Source: Oscillospiraceae bacterium (lineage in GTDB: Bacteria; Bacillota; Clostridia; Oscillospirales; Oscillospiraceae). From it: a stretch of 59,988 nt of DNA. Shown here piece after piece: positions 17,714 to 25,526 of the stretch. The stretch lies in the NCBI GenBank assembly GCA_902799075.1, contig CADBYZ010000022.1:1-59988 (forward strand), given 5' to 3'. The notes under the pieces are model-generated. The model was not told where the DNA came from. It saw only the letters and a list, made by a program, of their open reading frames with translations, and did not search any database. Every line of letters begins with the position of its first letter. The stretch's first letter is position 1. A program made the position numbers and the translations under genes.

Positions 17714-17848
17714 TCACCAGCCGCCGGTCGCGCCGCCGCTGCGGTCTTCATCATCGCGGTCAAAGACTGTCGTTCCCTCGCCGGGAGAAATGATGGGAAT
17801 GTGTCCGCCTGCAACAAATTCGAGTTCTTTTTCATTAAGCATTTTCAT
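17714..17848 (-). CDS. Small double-glycine leader peptide (bacteriocin/RiPP-precursor-like)
   Basis: A 44-codon gene with a good ribosome binding site (AAAGGAG, 9 nt before ATG). The first 15 residues, MKMLNEKELEFVAGG, match the double-glycine leader pattern (hydrophobic residue, Leu-Asn, Glu-Leu, Val, then Gly-Gly) used by class II bacteriocins and other peptides exported by peptidase-containing ABC transporters. The 29-residue core starts HIPIISPGEGTTVFD, is strongly acidic in the middle (DRDDEDR), ends GGATGGW and has no Cys. No modification enzyme or peptidase transporter is in the window. Upstream is a small hairpin (CTGTCC/GGACAG at 17894-17910). It lies upstream of the glnN promoter on the same strand. 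Leader recognition is from sequence; function as a bacteriocin, signal or RiPP is inferred. Confidence 0.65.
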   Translation of the reverse strand: MKMLNEKELEFVAGGHIPIISPGEGTTVFDRDDEDRSGGATGGW

Positions 17849-17973
17849 TTTCGTAATCTCCTTTATTTATATCATTCGGTGTTTCTTTTTGTTCTGTCCC
17901 TCAAGGACAGCCTGAGCATAACACAGCGACTGTCACAGAAGGCGCACACGCCGCCATGATAAGAGGTCTGTCC

Positions 17974-18011
17974 GCAAAATCGGAGCCGCGCGGGTGCTGC
18001 GCGGCTCCGAT
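17974..18011 (-). terminator. Intrinsic terminator of the AAA-CYTH gene
   Basis: A perfect 13-bp stem (ATCGGAGCCGCGC / GCGCGGCTCCGAT) followed on the minus strand by TTTTGCGG. It lies 33 nt beyond the stop codon of the 18044-19144 gene. Confidence 0.88.
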
Positions 18012-18043
18012 TGGGCTCATTGTTCGATTGTGCGCAGCGTCGC

Positions 18044-19144
18044 TTACAAACTCTGCCTGTCGGCAAACGCTCTGTTTTTATAGTAGGGGTCGCCGGTAAC
18101 ATCGCGGATGACCTCGATCTCCGGCGGCAGTTCTGCGGGGTCTGAGCCGAAGGCAAAGAAGATGGCCTTGTCGTTTGCGAAGGGATACACGTCCAGCTCC
18201 ATGCGATGCCTGTTATATGCAAAGCGGTACTTGAGCTTGCGCACGCTTCTCAGACTCAGATCCGCCTCCATGAGGTAGGTCACGTAGTCCTTCTCGGAGA
18301 TGGGCCGCTCGGTGACCCAGCGGGTGCCGTCCTCGCCCACGCGCTTGGTGGTGTAGAAGAACATCTGGTCGCCCAGGGTCGACTGCTGGCGGATGCGCCG
18401 CTCGATCTCCGGATCGGAGGAGAGCAGGTAGGTCTGCATCATCTCGATGGGCACCGCGCCGTACTTGCGGCTCAGTTCGCCCCGGTCGGGCATATGGATC
18501 AGATACTTGCGCTTGCCGGGCTCCGGCGCGCTCTGGCCCAGGATGCGGTAGATCTGGGCAACCGCGCGGTTTATCTTGTCCTCAAAGTCCACGGAGTTGT
18601 CGATCACGTACAGGGAGTGATGGGCACTCCAGGCGCGCAGGATGTTGTCGTCGGCCTTGCGGGCGTCCTCAATGCTCTCGTAGCGGGCGGCATTGCCGTA
18701 GTTGTAGGCGTATTCGGCCCCCTTGGCGCAGGTCACCAGATGCAGCACCGCGTCGTAGTGGGACATGATCTCAGCCTCGGTCTTGCCAAAGTGGGCCAGG
18801 AGCTTTGTAAAGAAGTCGTCCGAAACGTAGGCCTTGTCGTCGAAGATGGCGCGGTCGTAGACGATGAGCACCTTCTCCTCCGGTACGGCCTGAGCGGCCC
18901 GGAGCGCGAGCTGCTCCTTGTGCAGCTGGTCACCTACCACATAATACTGGAAGTCCTCCATGGACATGCAGTTGGGGAAGGGACCGATACCGAAGCCGGA
19001 GATCAGCTCGGTCGCGGTCTCGGGGATGGTGATGACCTTCCAACCGTCGTCGCTTTTGAATTCCTTGAGGACGCGGCTGATGAGCGTGGTCTTGCCCGCG
19101 GCGGGGCCGCCGGTCAGGACGATGCGGGTGATCTGCTTGGCCAT
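18044..19144 (-). CDS. P-loop AAA ATPase fused to a CYTH-like domain
   Basis: The 366-residue cytoplasmic protein has an N-terminal P-loop domain (about 1-195) with Walker A LTGGPAAGKTTL and VLIVYDRAIFDDKAY as the Asp-Arg motif of NadR/deoxynucleoside-kinase-like AAA_28 proteins. Its C-terminal half (about 205-360) looks like a CYTH/triphosphate tunnel domain: KRKYLIHMP, then EIERRIRQQ, FYTTKR, RWVTERPIS, RKLKYRFAY and HRMELDVY supply the alternating charged residues that line the tunnel. CYTH proteins act on triphosphates or polyphosphate. A fused kinase-like domain suggests joint handling of a nucleotide or polyphosphate substrate; this is inference. The ATG follows AGGAGGG and a TTGAAA-17-TAAAAT promoter lies at 19177-19205. 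Confidence 0.82.
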   Translation of the reverse strand: MAKQITRIVLTGGPAAGKTTLISRVLKEFKSDDGWKVITIPETATELISGFGIGPFPNCMSMEDFQYYVVGDQLHKEQLALRAAQAVPEEKVLIVYDRAIFDDKAYVSDDFFTKLLAHFGKTEAEIMSHYDAVLHLVTCAKGAEYAYNYGNAARYESIEDARKADDNILRAWSAHHSLYVIDNSVDFEDKINRAVAQIYRILGQSAPEPGKRKYLIHMPDRGELSRKYGAVPIEMMQTYLLSSDPEIERRIRQQSTLGDQMFFYTTKRVGEDGTRWVTERPISEKDYVTYLMEADLSLRSVRKLKYRFAYNRHRMELDVYPFANDKAIFFAFGSDPAELPPEIEVIRDVTGDPYYKNRAFADRQSL

Positions 19145-19176
19145 GGGAACAGCCCTCCTAAAATATATATATCAAT

Positions 19177-19205
19177 ATTTTACCATGCCCGCCGTCTTTT
19201 TTCAA
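19177..19205 (-). promoter_or_regulatory. Putative promoter of the AAA-CYTH gene
   Basis: On the minus strand TTGAAA (19205-19200) and TAAAAT (19182-19177) are separated by 17 nt, about 32 nt upstream of the start codon. Confidence 0.7.
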
Positions 19206-19298
19206 CGAAAAAGAGCGACAGAGGCGCGGCCATTTTCAAATCCCGCGGGAAGGGCATCGCACCCCGGCTCTTTTGGCGCAGAGGACACAAAACAACAT

Positions 19299-19326
19299 TT
19301 TCCCACAACAGGTCAATTGTGGGAAA
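19299..19326. promoter_or_regulatory. Palindrome in a divergent intergenic region, possible operator
   Basis: TTTCCCACAA and TTGTGGGAAA form perfect 10-bp arms 8 nt apart, midway between two divergent promoters (minus-strand promoter at 19177, plus-strand promoter at 19447). The rest of the 19206-19446 gap shows no gene. Confidence 0.45.
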
Positions 19327-19446
19327 GAAAGCCCGTTTTGGACTTTTACGGAGAGAAGGGGCGGAAATGTGTGGAGCAAAAACCGGCAAAGTGGGGAATT
19401 TGCACCAAAAATGGCACAAAAAAAGCGCGGCAGGGCATGACAAGTC

Positions 19447-19475
19447 TTGACGAAAAGATAATTTAGATGTATTAT
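19447..19475 (+). promoter_or_regulatory. Putative sigma-A promoter of the zinc-ribbon gene
   Basis: TTGACG (19447-19452), 17 nt, then TATTAT (19470-19475). The start codon is about 50 nt downstream. Confidence 0.75.
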
Positions 19476-19527
19476 CTATGAGTACCAAAATGCCCTCTTG
19501 GAATTGAGACAGAACGGAGGAACCCGT

Positions 19528-20181
19528 ATGCCCATGATCCCCGAAGTAAAGTGTCGGCGCTGCGGCGAGACCTTTTCTTCCATGCGCAGCCGCTGCCCCA
19601 ACTGCGGCACCCGGCGGGTAACCCAAAGCAGCCGCAACCCGAGCCCGACGCCCGGGACGGTGAAGGGCACCGCCGCCTTTGAGCGCGCAGAGACAAACAC
19701 CAAATGGCAGATCATTTTCGGCCTGATCCTTGTTGCCGCCGTCGTGCTGGCCGTGATCGTCATGGTCACCACCAGCCTCGAAGGGGCCGACGTAAAGCAG
19801 CAGCAGACGGTCATTACACCCCCGGTCGTGACCGAGTATATCCCGCCGATCGAAGAACCTCCCACGCCGCCTCCCACGCCCACACCCACGGTCGAGGGCC
19901 TGCGCGTCATGTTCTTCACCACCGAGATCCAGACGGACTTCACCATCTGGGTGGATGACCCGATCGACCTGACGGTCCAGGTCATGCCGCTGACGCTCCA
20001 GGGACTCGCGGTCGAATGGAGGTCCAGCAATCCGAGCATCCTGACGGTGGAGCGGACGGACGATTACGCCGTGCATGTCGAGTGCCACGACGACGGCAGC
20101 CTGCCCAAGTCCGCAACCCTCACCCTCACCTGCGCCGGCTATACCAAGGAGCTGACGGTCTACTGCCGTCCGGCCAAGTAA
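19528..20181 (+). CDS. Zinc-ribbon, single-pass membrane protein with Ig-like (Big-type) domain
   Basis: The 217-residue protein starts with a short zinc ribbon (CRRCGETFSSMRSRCPNCG, two CxxC knuckles), presumably cytoplasmic. A basic linker and one transmembrane helix follow (about 60-82, IIFGLILVAAVVLAVIVMV). Then comes a Pro/Thr-rich spacer (PPIEEPPTPPPTPTPT) and an extracellular Ig-like domain with VEWRSSNPSILTVE, the pattern of bacterial Ig-like group 2 modules. The start was chosen for GGAGG 8 nt upstream of the ATG. It is monocistronic between a promoter and a strong terminator. The function is unknown; it could be a sensor or an envelope scaffold. Confidence 0.85.
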   Translation: MPMIPEVKCRRCGETFSSMRSRCPNCGTRRVTQSSRNPSPTPGTVKGTAAFERAETNTKWQIIFGLILVAAVVLAVIVMVTTSLEGADVKQQQTVITPPVVTEYIPPIEEPPTPPPTPTPTVEGLRVMFFTTEIQTDFTIWVDDPIDLTVQVMPLTLQGLAVEWRSSNPSILTVERTDDYAVHVECHDDGSLPKSATLTLTCAGYTKELTVYCRPAK

Positions 20182-20198
20182 AGCGAAAACCCGATACG

Positions 20199-20234
20199 AA
20201 AAAGAGCTGTGAAGTTTCCTTCACAGCTCTTTTT
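20199..20234. terminator. Bidirectional intrinsic terminator
   Basis: A perfect 15-bp arm pair (AAAAAGAGCTGTGAA / TTCACAGCTCTTTTT) between two convergent genes. It can end transcripts from both strands. Confidence 0.93.
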
Positions 20235-20242
20235 CGGTTGAT

Positions 20243-20665
20243 TTATTGCTTCTTCCGGGCCAGGTCGTTGGTGTCGATGCTGTCGCGGAAGACCACGAAG
20301 CGGTCATAGAGGTATTCCGTCGTGAGGTTCAGGGCCATGTTGATGCCGGTGGCGAGATATTCGTTCCAACCCAGCTTCTCCGTCAGAAAATGCTCGAGCA
20401 GGGTGCTCAGCGGCGTGAAAACGGCATAGAACAGCGCCACCTGCAGCATGGCTTTGGGGACGTTGTTCGCGCTCTGGAAGGTGAACTTCCGGTTGAGCGT
20501 GAAGTTCCAGAGCACCGAGGCCACAAGCGCCACCAGATAGCACAGCCAGTAGGGCAGGCCGAGCAGCTCGTTGAGCAGGGCAAAGACCGCAAGCTCGATG
20601 ATCCCCGCCGAGGCCGAGAACAGAGCGAATTTTACCGCTCGGAAAAATTCCTTTTTCTTATCCAT
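20243..20665 (-). CDS. GtrA family membrane protein
   Basis: A 140-residue protein with four transmembrane helices, matching the GtrA/DPMS family in length and pattern (FALFSASAGIIELAVFALLNE, VASVLWNFTLNRKFTF, LTTEYLYDRFVVF). The NFxxNRxFTF segment is the family hallmark. GtrA proteins help move polyprenyl-linked sugars across the membrane during wall or surface glycan decoration. No glycosyltransferase is adjacent, so the partner is unknown. ATG 20665 follows GGGAG. A TTTTCA-17-TATAAT promoter lies upstream. Confidence 0.9.
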   Translation of the reverse strand: MDKKKEFFRAVKFALFSASAGIIELAVFALLNELLGLPYWLCYLVALVASVLWNFTLNRKFTFQSANNVPKAMLQVALFYAVFTPLSTLLEHFLTEKLGWNEYLATGINMALNLTTEYLYDRFVVFRDSIDTNDLARKKQ

Positions 20666-20699
20666 TTTATTGCTCCCTTTTGTATGAAGACTGGAAAGC

Positions 20700-20728
20700 A
20701 TTATAGCAGAACACCCGGCGTTTGAAAA
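20700..20728 (-). promoter_or_regulatory. Putative gtrA promoter
   Basis: On the minus strand TTTTCA (20728-20723), 17 nt, TATAAT (20705-20700), 34 nt upstream of the start codon. Confidence 0.65.
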
Positions 20729-20873
20729 GCGGGAAAAAGGGCTGAAAGCCTCCGGGGCCCCGCGCCTGATTCACAGCGGGAAACGTGCCGCTTTGCGTTT
20801 CACGGATGCAGCTTGACGCCGCGTCCGTCACACAAGTGTCACAGAGCAATAAAAAGAAATACCGGATTGGCGG

Positions 20874-20902
20874 TTGATGCGGAGGACGCTTTATGATAGA
20901 AT
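20874..20902 (+). promoter_or_regulatory. Putative promoter of the SGNH hydrolase gene
   Basis: TTGATG (20874-20879), 17 nt, TAGAAT (20897-20902), about 97 nt before the start codon. Nothing else is recognisable in 20729-20998. Confidence 0.6.
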
Positions 20903-20998
20903 GACCCTGCTTTGAAAGCGGCACCGCAAAGCTGACGCCCCGGCATTCGCTTGAAGGCCCGCGGGCGCCATCACCAGGGACTGAGGGAGGATAAAGCC

Positions 20999-21754
20999 AT
21001 GTCAACGGAGTATAACGTTCTCAGCGGCAAGAAATGGGTCGTCTGCGGGGACAGCTTCACAAACGGCCTGGAGCAGAACGCGCCCATCCCGGACGGGCCT
21101 TACCGGGGTCACCGCAGCGTCTATCCCTATCTGATCGCAAACCGCAACGACATGGAGCTCGTCCCCTTCTTTGAGGGCGGGCGGACGCTTGCCTATCCGC
21201 CGGAGCCGGGCGCGTTCCGCAACTCCCTCACCGCGCCGGACATGCCCTGGAACTATCGGAACATCCCCGAGGACGCGGACTATATCACCATCTACCTCGG
21301 CATCAACGACAGCCACCACGCTCCCCACGCATCCTCCGGCGACGGGGAGGACATCACGGGCAAGATTCCCCTCGGCTCTCTGGAGGACGACACGATCCAC
21401 AGCTTCGGCGGGGCCTGGAACGCGGTGCTCTGGTGGCTCATCCGGAACCGCCCCCGGGCACACATCGGCATCATCGTCTCCAACGGCGTGGAGACACAGG
21501 CTTATCGGGACATGACCATCGCGGCGGCGAAGAAATACGGCCTTGCCTACCTGGACTTGAACGGTGACAGCCATACCCCCGCCATGATCCGCACCGTCAA
21601 TCCCGATGTGGCGGATTTCGTCAAGGAGGAGCTCAAGCGCCGCTGGGCGGTGGACTACACCGGCGCGCTCACCGGCAGCAGCAACACCCACCCCAATGAC
21701 GCCGCCCACCTCTACGAGTCTTATATCATCGAGGAATTTCTGCGCAGCATCTGA
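20999..21754 (+). CDS. SGNH/GDSL-type hydrolase
   Basis: The 251-residue protein without signal peptide shows the SGNH blocks: block I VVCGDSFTNG (catalytic Ser, about residue 18), block III YLGINDSHH (oxyanion Asn) and block V THPNDAAHLY (catalytic Asp and His). These enzymes are esterases, lipases or carbohydrate deacetylases; the substrate here is unknown. ATG 20999 has GGGAGG 8 nt upstream. The gene stands alone between its promoter and a bidirectional terminator. Confidence 0.9.
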   Translation: MSTEYNVLSGKKWVVCGDSFTNGLEQNAPIPDGPYRGHRSVYPYLIANRNDMELVPFFEGGRTLAYPPEPGAFRNSLTAPDMPWNYRNIPEDADYITIYLGINDSHHAPHASSGDGEDITGKIPLGSLEDDTIHSFGGAWNAVLWWLIRNRPRAHIGIIVSNGVETQAYRDMTIAAAKKYGLAYLDLNGDSHTPAMIRTVNPDVADFVKEELKRRWAVDYTGALTGSSNTHPNDAAHLYESYIIEEFLRSI

Positions 21755-21804
21755 TCGAAAAAGGGAAAAGCGGAAAGCGAAAAGTGGAGATATGAAAAAA
21801 GCTT

Positions 21805-21835
21805 GAATCCCCCGCCGGCCGGCGGGGGATTCGGT
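21805..21835. terminator. Bidirectional terminator between convergent genes
   Basis: GAATCCCCCGCC and GGCGGGGGATTC form a 12-bp stem around GGCC, with T-rich sequence on one side and AAAAAAGC on the other. It closes the SGNH gene and abuts the end of the YcxB-like gene. Confidence 0.85.
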
Positions 21836-22366
21836 TTATGCTTTGTTCTCGATTTTCGCGGGGTCGAGCTTTGCGGTGATGAGCTGCCAGGCCCGGTCCG
21901 TCTCCTCGCAGTCGGGCAGGAGGAAGGCGCGGGCGGGGGAAACATAGAGGTAGATGCAGCCCTTTTCGCGGCGGGCGAGGTGCACGTTCTGCCACTGAAA
22001 ATCCGCCGCCTCCTTGCCCTTGGAGACGTGGATCTTCGCGTCGGAGAGGGTCACGGTGTACTGGACCGTGTCCGGGGAAAGGCCGCTGCGCTTTGCCTGG
22101 CGGCGGACGGATGCGAAAAACATCCCGAACCACACGATGGGCAGCACGAGCCCCACCCCCAGCAGCACGCCGCCCAGGAGCGTCGCCTGCGCGTGGGTCT
22201 TTCTCACGAAAAAGCACACGGCGGCAAAGGCCGACATGATGAGCGCAAACAGGACAGGGTTTCGCCAGCCCTTTTTTCGTATGAGCGTATCGTATACCGC
22301 AAAGCGGGTGAAGGTCTTCCGGTCGATCTTACAGGGGATGGCGATGGCGTTCGGTGTGTCTTTCAT
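21836..22366 (-). CDS. YcxB-like two-helix membrane protein
   Basis: A 176-residue protein: N-terminal segment with CKIDRKTFTRFAVYD, two transmembrane helices (about 35-55 and 65-90), then a cytoplasmic alpha/beta domain with SKGKEAADFQWQNVHLARRE and YLYVSPARAFLLPDC. The two helices followed by this W...R...PARAF...LP domain match the YcxB-like C-terminal family seen in Firmicutes. The function is unknown. The start at 22366 was chosen for GGGAAG upstream; an ATG at 22405 has no binding site. Confidence 0.7.
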   Translation of the reverse strand: MKDTPNAIAIPCKIDRKTFTRFAVYDTLIRKKGWRNPVLFALIMSAFAAVCFFVRKTHAQATLLGGVLLGVGLVLPIVWFGMFFASVRRQAKRSGLSPDTVQYTVTLSDAKIHVSKGKEAADFQWQNVHLARREKGCIYLYVSPARAFLLPDCEETDRAWQLITAKLDPAKIENKA

Positions 22367-22436
22367 TCTCGGCTTCCCTTTCTGCGCGCTGTCCGTTTTG
22401 TACATATTTTTTATCCGGATTTTTGCGCTTTGATTA

Positions 22437-22513
22437 TGGACAAACTGTTAAGCTGCTGTTATAATAGCATACAAGAGCTTGCTTGTGTAGCGTAAAATTT
22501 GTGAATCTTCACA
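22437..22513 (+). promoter_or_regulatory. TRAP operon promoter and palindromic operator candidate
   Basis: TGGACA (22437-22442), 17 nt, TATAAT (22460-22465) is a near-consensus promoter. At 22500-22513, just past the expected start site, TGTGAA-TC-TTCACA forms a palindrome suited to a dimeric repressor. No regulator gene is adjacent. Confidence 0.75.
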
Positions 22514-22569
22514 GCTTTGCATACTATCACAAGAGCTGCGTAAAAATTCTGAAATTGGAGGAAAACAAG

Positions 22570-23568
22570 ATGAAAAAGTTCCTGGCACTCACCATGGCAC
22601 TGTGCATGATCTTTGCGCTGTGCGCCGTTTCCGCATCCGCTGATGAGCCCATTACCCTCACCTACGCGGAAGTCAACCCCCTCGAGGGCACCATCGTCGG
22701 TGCAATGGCCAAGGCCTTCAAGGAAAAGACCGAAGAGCTCTCCGGCGGCTCTGTCATCATCGACATCCAGGCCAGCGGCGTTCTCGGTTCCGAGGACCAG
22801 ATCCTCGATAACCTCCTCGGCGGCGGCAACATCACCGACATCAGCCGTATCTCCGCCTTCGCGCTGACCCAGTACGGCTGCGACAAGGCCAGCCTTCTGT
22901 CCATCCCCTACACCTTTGTCAACGAGGATCACTTCTGGAAGTTCGCCGACAGCGAGCTGGCCCAGGAGTTCCTGAACGAGCCCCAGGAGATCGGCCTGCC
23001 CCTGCGCGGCCTCTGCTACGGCGAGGAAGGCTTCCGTCACTTCTTCTTCAAGAACGAAGTCAAGAGCCTTGACGACCTGAAGGGTCTCAAGATCCGTGTT
23101 TCCTCCGACCCCGTTATGACCGGCATGGTCTCCAACCTCGGCGCTTCCGCCACCAGCGTCCCCTTCACCGAACTCTACAGCGCCCTGAACACAGGTGTTG
23201 TCGATGGCGCTGAGCAGCCCACCGCCAACTACCGCTCCAACGCCTTCCAGGAAGTCGCGCCTTACCTCCTCCTCGACGGCCACACCCTCGGCGCTCTGCA
23301 GATCGTCATCACCGACACCGGCTGGAACAAGCTCAATGAGGAGCAGCAGGGCTGGATCATGGAGGCTGCCAAGTACGCTTCCGAGGTCTGCCGTGAGCAG
23401 GTCGGCAAGGTCGAAGCCGAGACCTTCGAGCTCCTTGAGAAGGACGGCGCCACCGTTATCCCCGTGGAAGACAAGTCTCCCTGGGTCGAGGCCTGCCAGC
23501 CCACCATCAAGGCCAACACCGAGAAGCTCGCCGACCTGTACGCTGAGCTCGTCGCCATGGCCGGCTGA
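22570..23568 (+). CDS. dctP: TRAP transporter substrate-binding protein (DctP family)
   Basis: The 332-residue protein has a signal peptide (MKKFLALTMALCMIFALCAV, cleavage near SASA/D) and the DctP fold. Conserved stretches are GVLGSEDQILDNLLGGGNITD, read in two parts here, LKGLKIRVSSDPVMTGMV (the Arg that binds the substrate carboxylate) and VDGAEQPTANYRSN. It captures a carboxylate outside the membrane and delivers it to DctQM, driven by an ion gradient. There is no lipobox. ATG 22570 follows GGAGG. The downstream KdgF-like gene suggests a uronate-type substrate (inference). Confidence 0.94.
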   Translation: MKKFLALTMALCMIFALCAVSASADEPITLTYAEVNPLEGTIVGAMAKAFKEKTEELSGGSVIIDIQASGVLGSEDQILDNLLGGGNITDISRISAFALTQYGCDKASLLSIPYTFVNEDHFWKFADSELAQEFLNEPQEIGLPLRGLCYGEEGFRHFFFKNEVKSLDDLKGLKIRVSSDPVMTGMVSNLGASATSVPFTELYSALNTGVVDGAEQPTANYRSNAFQEVAPYLLLDGHTLGALQIVITDTGWNKLNEEQQGWIMEAAKYASEVCREQVGKVEAETFELLEKDGATVIPVEDKSPWVEACQPTIKANTEKLADLYAELVAMAG

Positions 23569-23607
23569 GTTCTTTCACCTGTAATCAACGTAAATCACAA
23601 AGCCTGA

Positions 23608-23645
23608 GGGGCGCAGGGGAAGTCCCCCTGCGCCCCCGGTTTTTA
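23608..23645 (+). terminator. Intercistronic terminator/attenuator between dctP and dctQ
   Basis: GGGGCGCAGGGG / CCCCCTGCGCCCC with an AAGT loop, then CGGTTTTTAT. It probably allows partial readthrough so that binding protein exceeds permease. Confidence 0.85.
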
Positions 23646-23681
23646 TCCCGCTAAGAAATCGTAAAGAAAGGGGTTTTCGCT

Positions 23682-24212
23682 TTGCCTGCATTTTTCCGCA
23701 CGCTTGAGAAAATCAGGCCCCTGTACGACTGGACGTACAAGATCATCATGTTCATCTGCAAGCTGCTGCTCATCGGCGATATCCTCATCACCTCCTGGGC
23801 CGTGGCCGGACGCTACATCCCGTTTATCACCGACCCCCACTGGAGCGAGGAAATCGTGCTGACCTTCATGGTCTACATGGCGGTCCTCTCCGCAACCCTC
23901 GCCATCCGCAAGGGCGCGCATATCCGCATGACCGCCTTCGACACCTACCTGCCCAAAAAGGTGCTGGTGGTGTCCGACATCCTGGCCGATCTCGCCGTCA
24001 TGATCCTGGGCATCATCCTCGTGGTCTACGGCATCCGCTTCTGCAATTCTCCCCTGAGCCTGCGCGGCAAGTATGCCTCCATCCCCACCCTCGGTAAGGT
24101 GTGGCAGTATCTGCCGGTCCCGGTGGCCGGTATCGGCATGATTATTTTCGAGCTGGAGCAGGTTTTCCTGCACGTCGAACAACTCTTTGTGAAGGAGGAT
24201 AAAAAGGCATGA
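23682..24212 (+). CDS. dctQ: TRAP transporter small permease (DctQ family)
   Basis: A 176-residue membrane protein with four helices (about 20-42, 60-77, 95-118, 138-160) and the DctQ motif WSEEIVLTFMVYMAVLSATLAIRKGAHIRM, split for description, including Glu-Glu and RKGAHI. It bridges DctM and the binding protein. The best start is TTG 23682, with AAAGGGG 8 nt upstream; no ATG is suitably placed. Its stop overlaps the dctM start (ATGA). Confidence 0.92.
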   Translation: MPAFFRTLEKIRPLYDWTYKIIMFICKLLLIGDILITSWAVAGRYIPFITDPHWSEEIVLTFMVYMAVLSATLAIRKGAHIRMTAFDTYLPKKVLVVSDILADLAVMILGIILVVYGIRFCNSPLSLRGKYASIPTLGKVWQYLPVPVAGIGMIIFELEQVFLHVEQLFVKEDKKA

Positions 24213-25516
24213 GTGGTGAAGCTTTATCGACGCTCGTCCTTCTGGGCAGCTTTTTTGTCTTCATTATCCTGCGCTTCCCGATCGCCTACTCGGTCGGCCT
24301 TTCCACGGTGCTGTGCATGATCTCCATGGGGCAGAACATCGTCACGCTGCCGCAGCAGATGGTCAAGGGCATCTGGTCCTTCTCCCTGATGGCCGTTCCC
24401 TTCTTCATCACCATGGGCGTCCTGATGGGCACCGGCGGCATCTCCGACAAGCTGATCGCGTTGGCAAACTCGCTGGTCGGCTGGATGCGCGGCGGCCTTG
24501 CAATGGTCAACATCGTGGCCTCCTACTTCTTCGGCGGCATCTCCGGCTCCGCCTCGGCGGACACCGCCTCCCTCGGCTCCATCCTCATTCCCATGATGGT
24601 GGACGAGGGCTATGACGCCGACTTCTCCACCGCCGTCACCATCACCTCCTCCTGCGAGGGCCTGCTGGTCCCGCCGAGCCACAACATGGTCATCTACGCC
24701 ACCTCCGCGGGCGGCGTGTCCGTGGGCGCACTGTTCATGGCGGGCTATGTTCCCGGCGCCATCCTCGCCATCGCGCTGATGGTCGGCTCCTACATCCTCT
24801 CCGTCAAGAACAACTACCCCAAGGGCAAGCCCTTCTCCCTGTCCAACTTCTTCAAGCAGATCGGCAAGTCCATCTGGGCGCTGCTGGCCGTGCTGATCGT
24901 GGTCGTGGGCGTCGTGGGCGGCGTCTTCACCGCCACCGAGTCCGCCGCCATCGCGGTCATCTACTCCCTGATCGTGTCTGTGTTCATCTATAAGGGCCTC
25001 GACTGGAAGGGCGTCTGGAAGAGCCTGGAGCAGTGCATCGACACCCTCGCCATCGTGCTGATCCTCATCGCCATGAGCGCGGCCTTCGGCAACTGCCTGA
25101 TGACCCTCCTGCACGTTCCCGCCAAGGCGGCCACCTTCATCACCAGCATCTCCTCCAACCGCGTGGTCATCATCATCCTGCTCAACCTGATCCTCCTGCT
25201 GCTGGGCATGATCATGGATATGGCGCCGATCATCCTGATCGCCACGCCCATCCTGCTGCCGGTCGCGCAGAGTGTCGGCCTGCACCCGGTCCAGTTCGGC
25301 ATCATGATGGTGCTCAACTGCGGCATCGGCCTGCTGACCCCGCCTGTCGGCGCGGTGCTGTTCATCGGCTCCGCCGTGGCAAAGCGCCCGATGGAGAAGG
25401 TCGTCAAGGCCACCCTGCCGTTTTACGTGTGCATGATCATCGCCCTGCTGCTGATCTCCTTCATCCCGTCCATCAGCCTCTGGCTGCCGCGGATCACCGG
25501 CTCCCTGATCGGATAA
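24209..25516 (+). CDS. dctM: TRAP transporter large permease (DctM family)
   Basis: The 435-residue, about 12-helix permease is the ion-coupled transport subunit. It shows the family features FRFPIAYSVG-like start (LRFPIAYSVGLST), FFGGISGSASADTASLGSIL (the first helical hairpin) and the second-half LNCGIGLLTPPVGAVLF. Length is typical (about 425-435). It starts inside the dctQ stop (ATGA overlap) after GGAGGAT. The operon continues 10 nt later with the cupin gene. Confidence 0.95.
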   Translation: MSGEALSTLVLLGSFFVFIILRFPIAYSVGLSTVLCMISMGQNIVTLPQQMVKGIWSFSLMAVPFFITMGVLMGTGGISDKLIALANSLVGWMRGGLAMVNIVASYFFGGISGSASADTASLGSILIPMMVDEGYDADFSTAVTITSSCEGLLVPPSHNMVIYATSAGGVSVGALFMAGYVPGAILAIALMVGSYILSVKNNYPKGKPFSLSNFFKQIGKSIWALLAVLIVVVGVVGGVFTATESAAIAVIYSLIVSVFIYKGLDWKGVWKSLEQCIDTLAIVLILIAMSAAFGNCLMTLLHVPAKAATFITSISSNRVVIIILLNLILLLLGMIMDMAPIILIATPILLPVAQSVGLHPVQFGIMMVLNCGIGLLTPPVGAVLFIGSAVAKRPMEKVVKATLPFYVCMIIALLLISFIPSISLWLPRITGSLIG

Positions 25517-25526
25517 GGACACGGAT

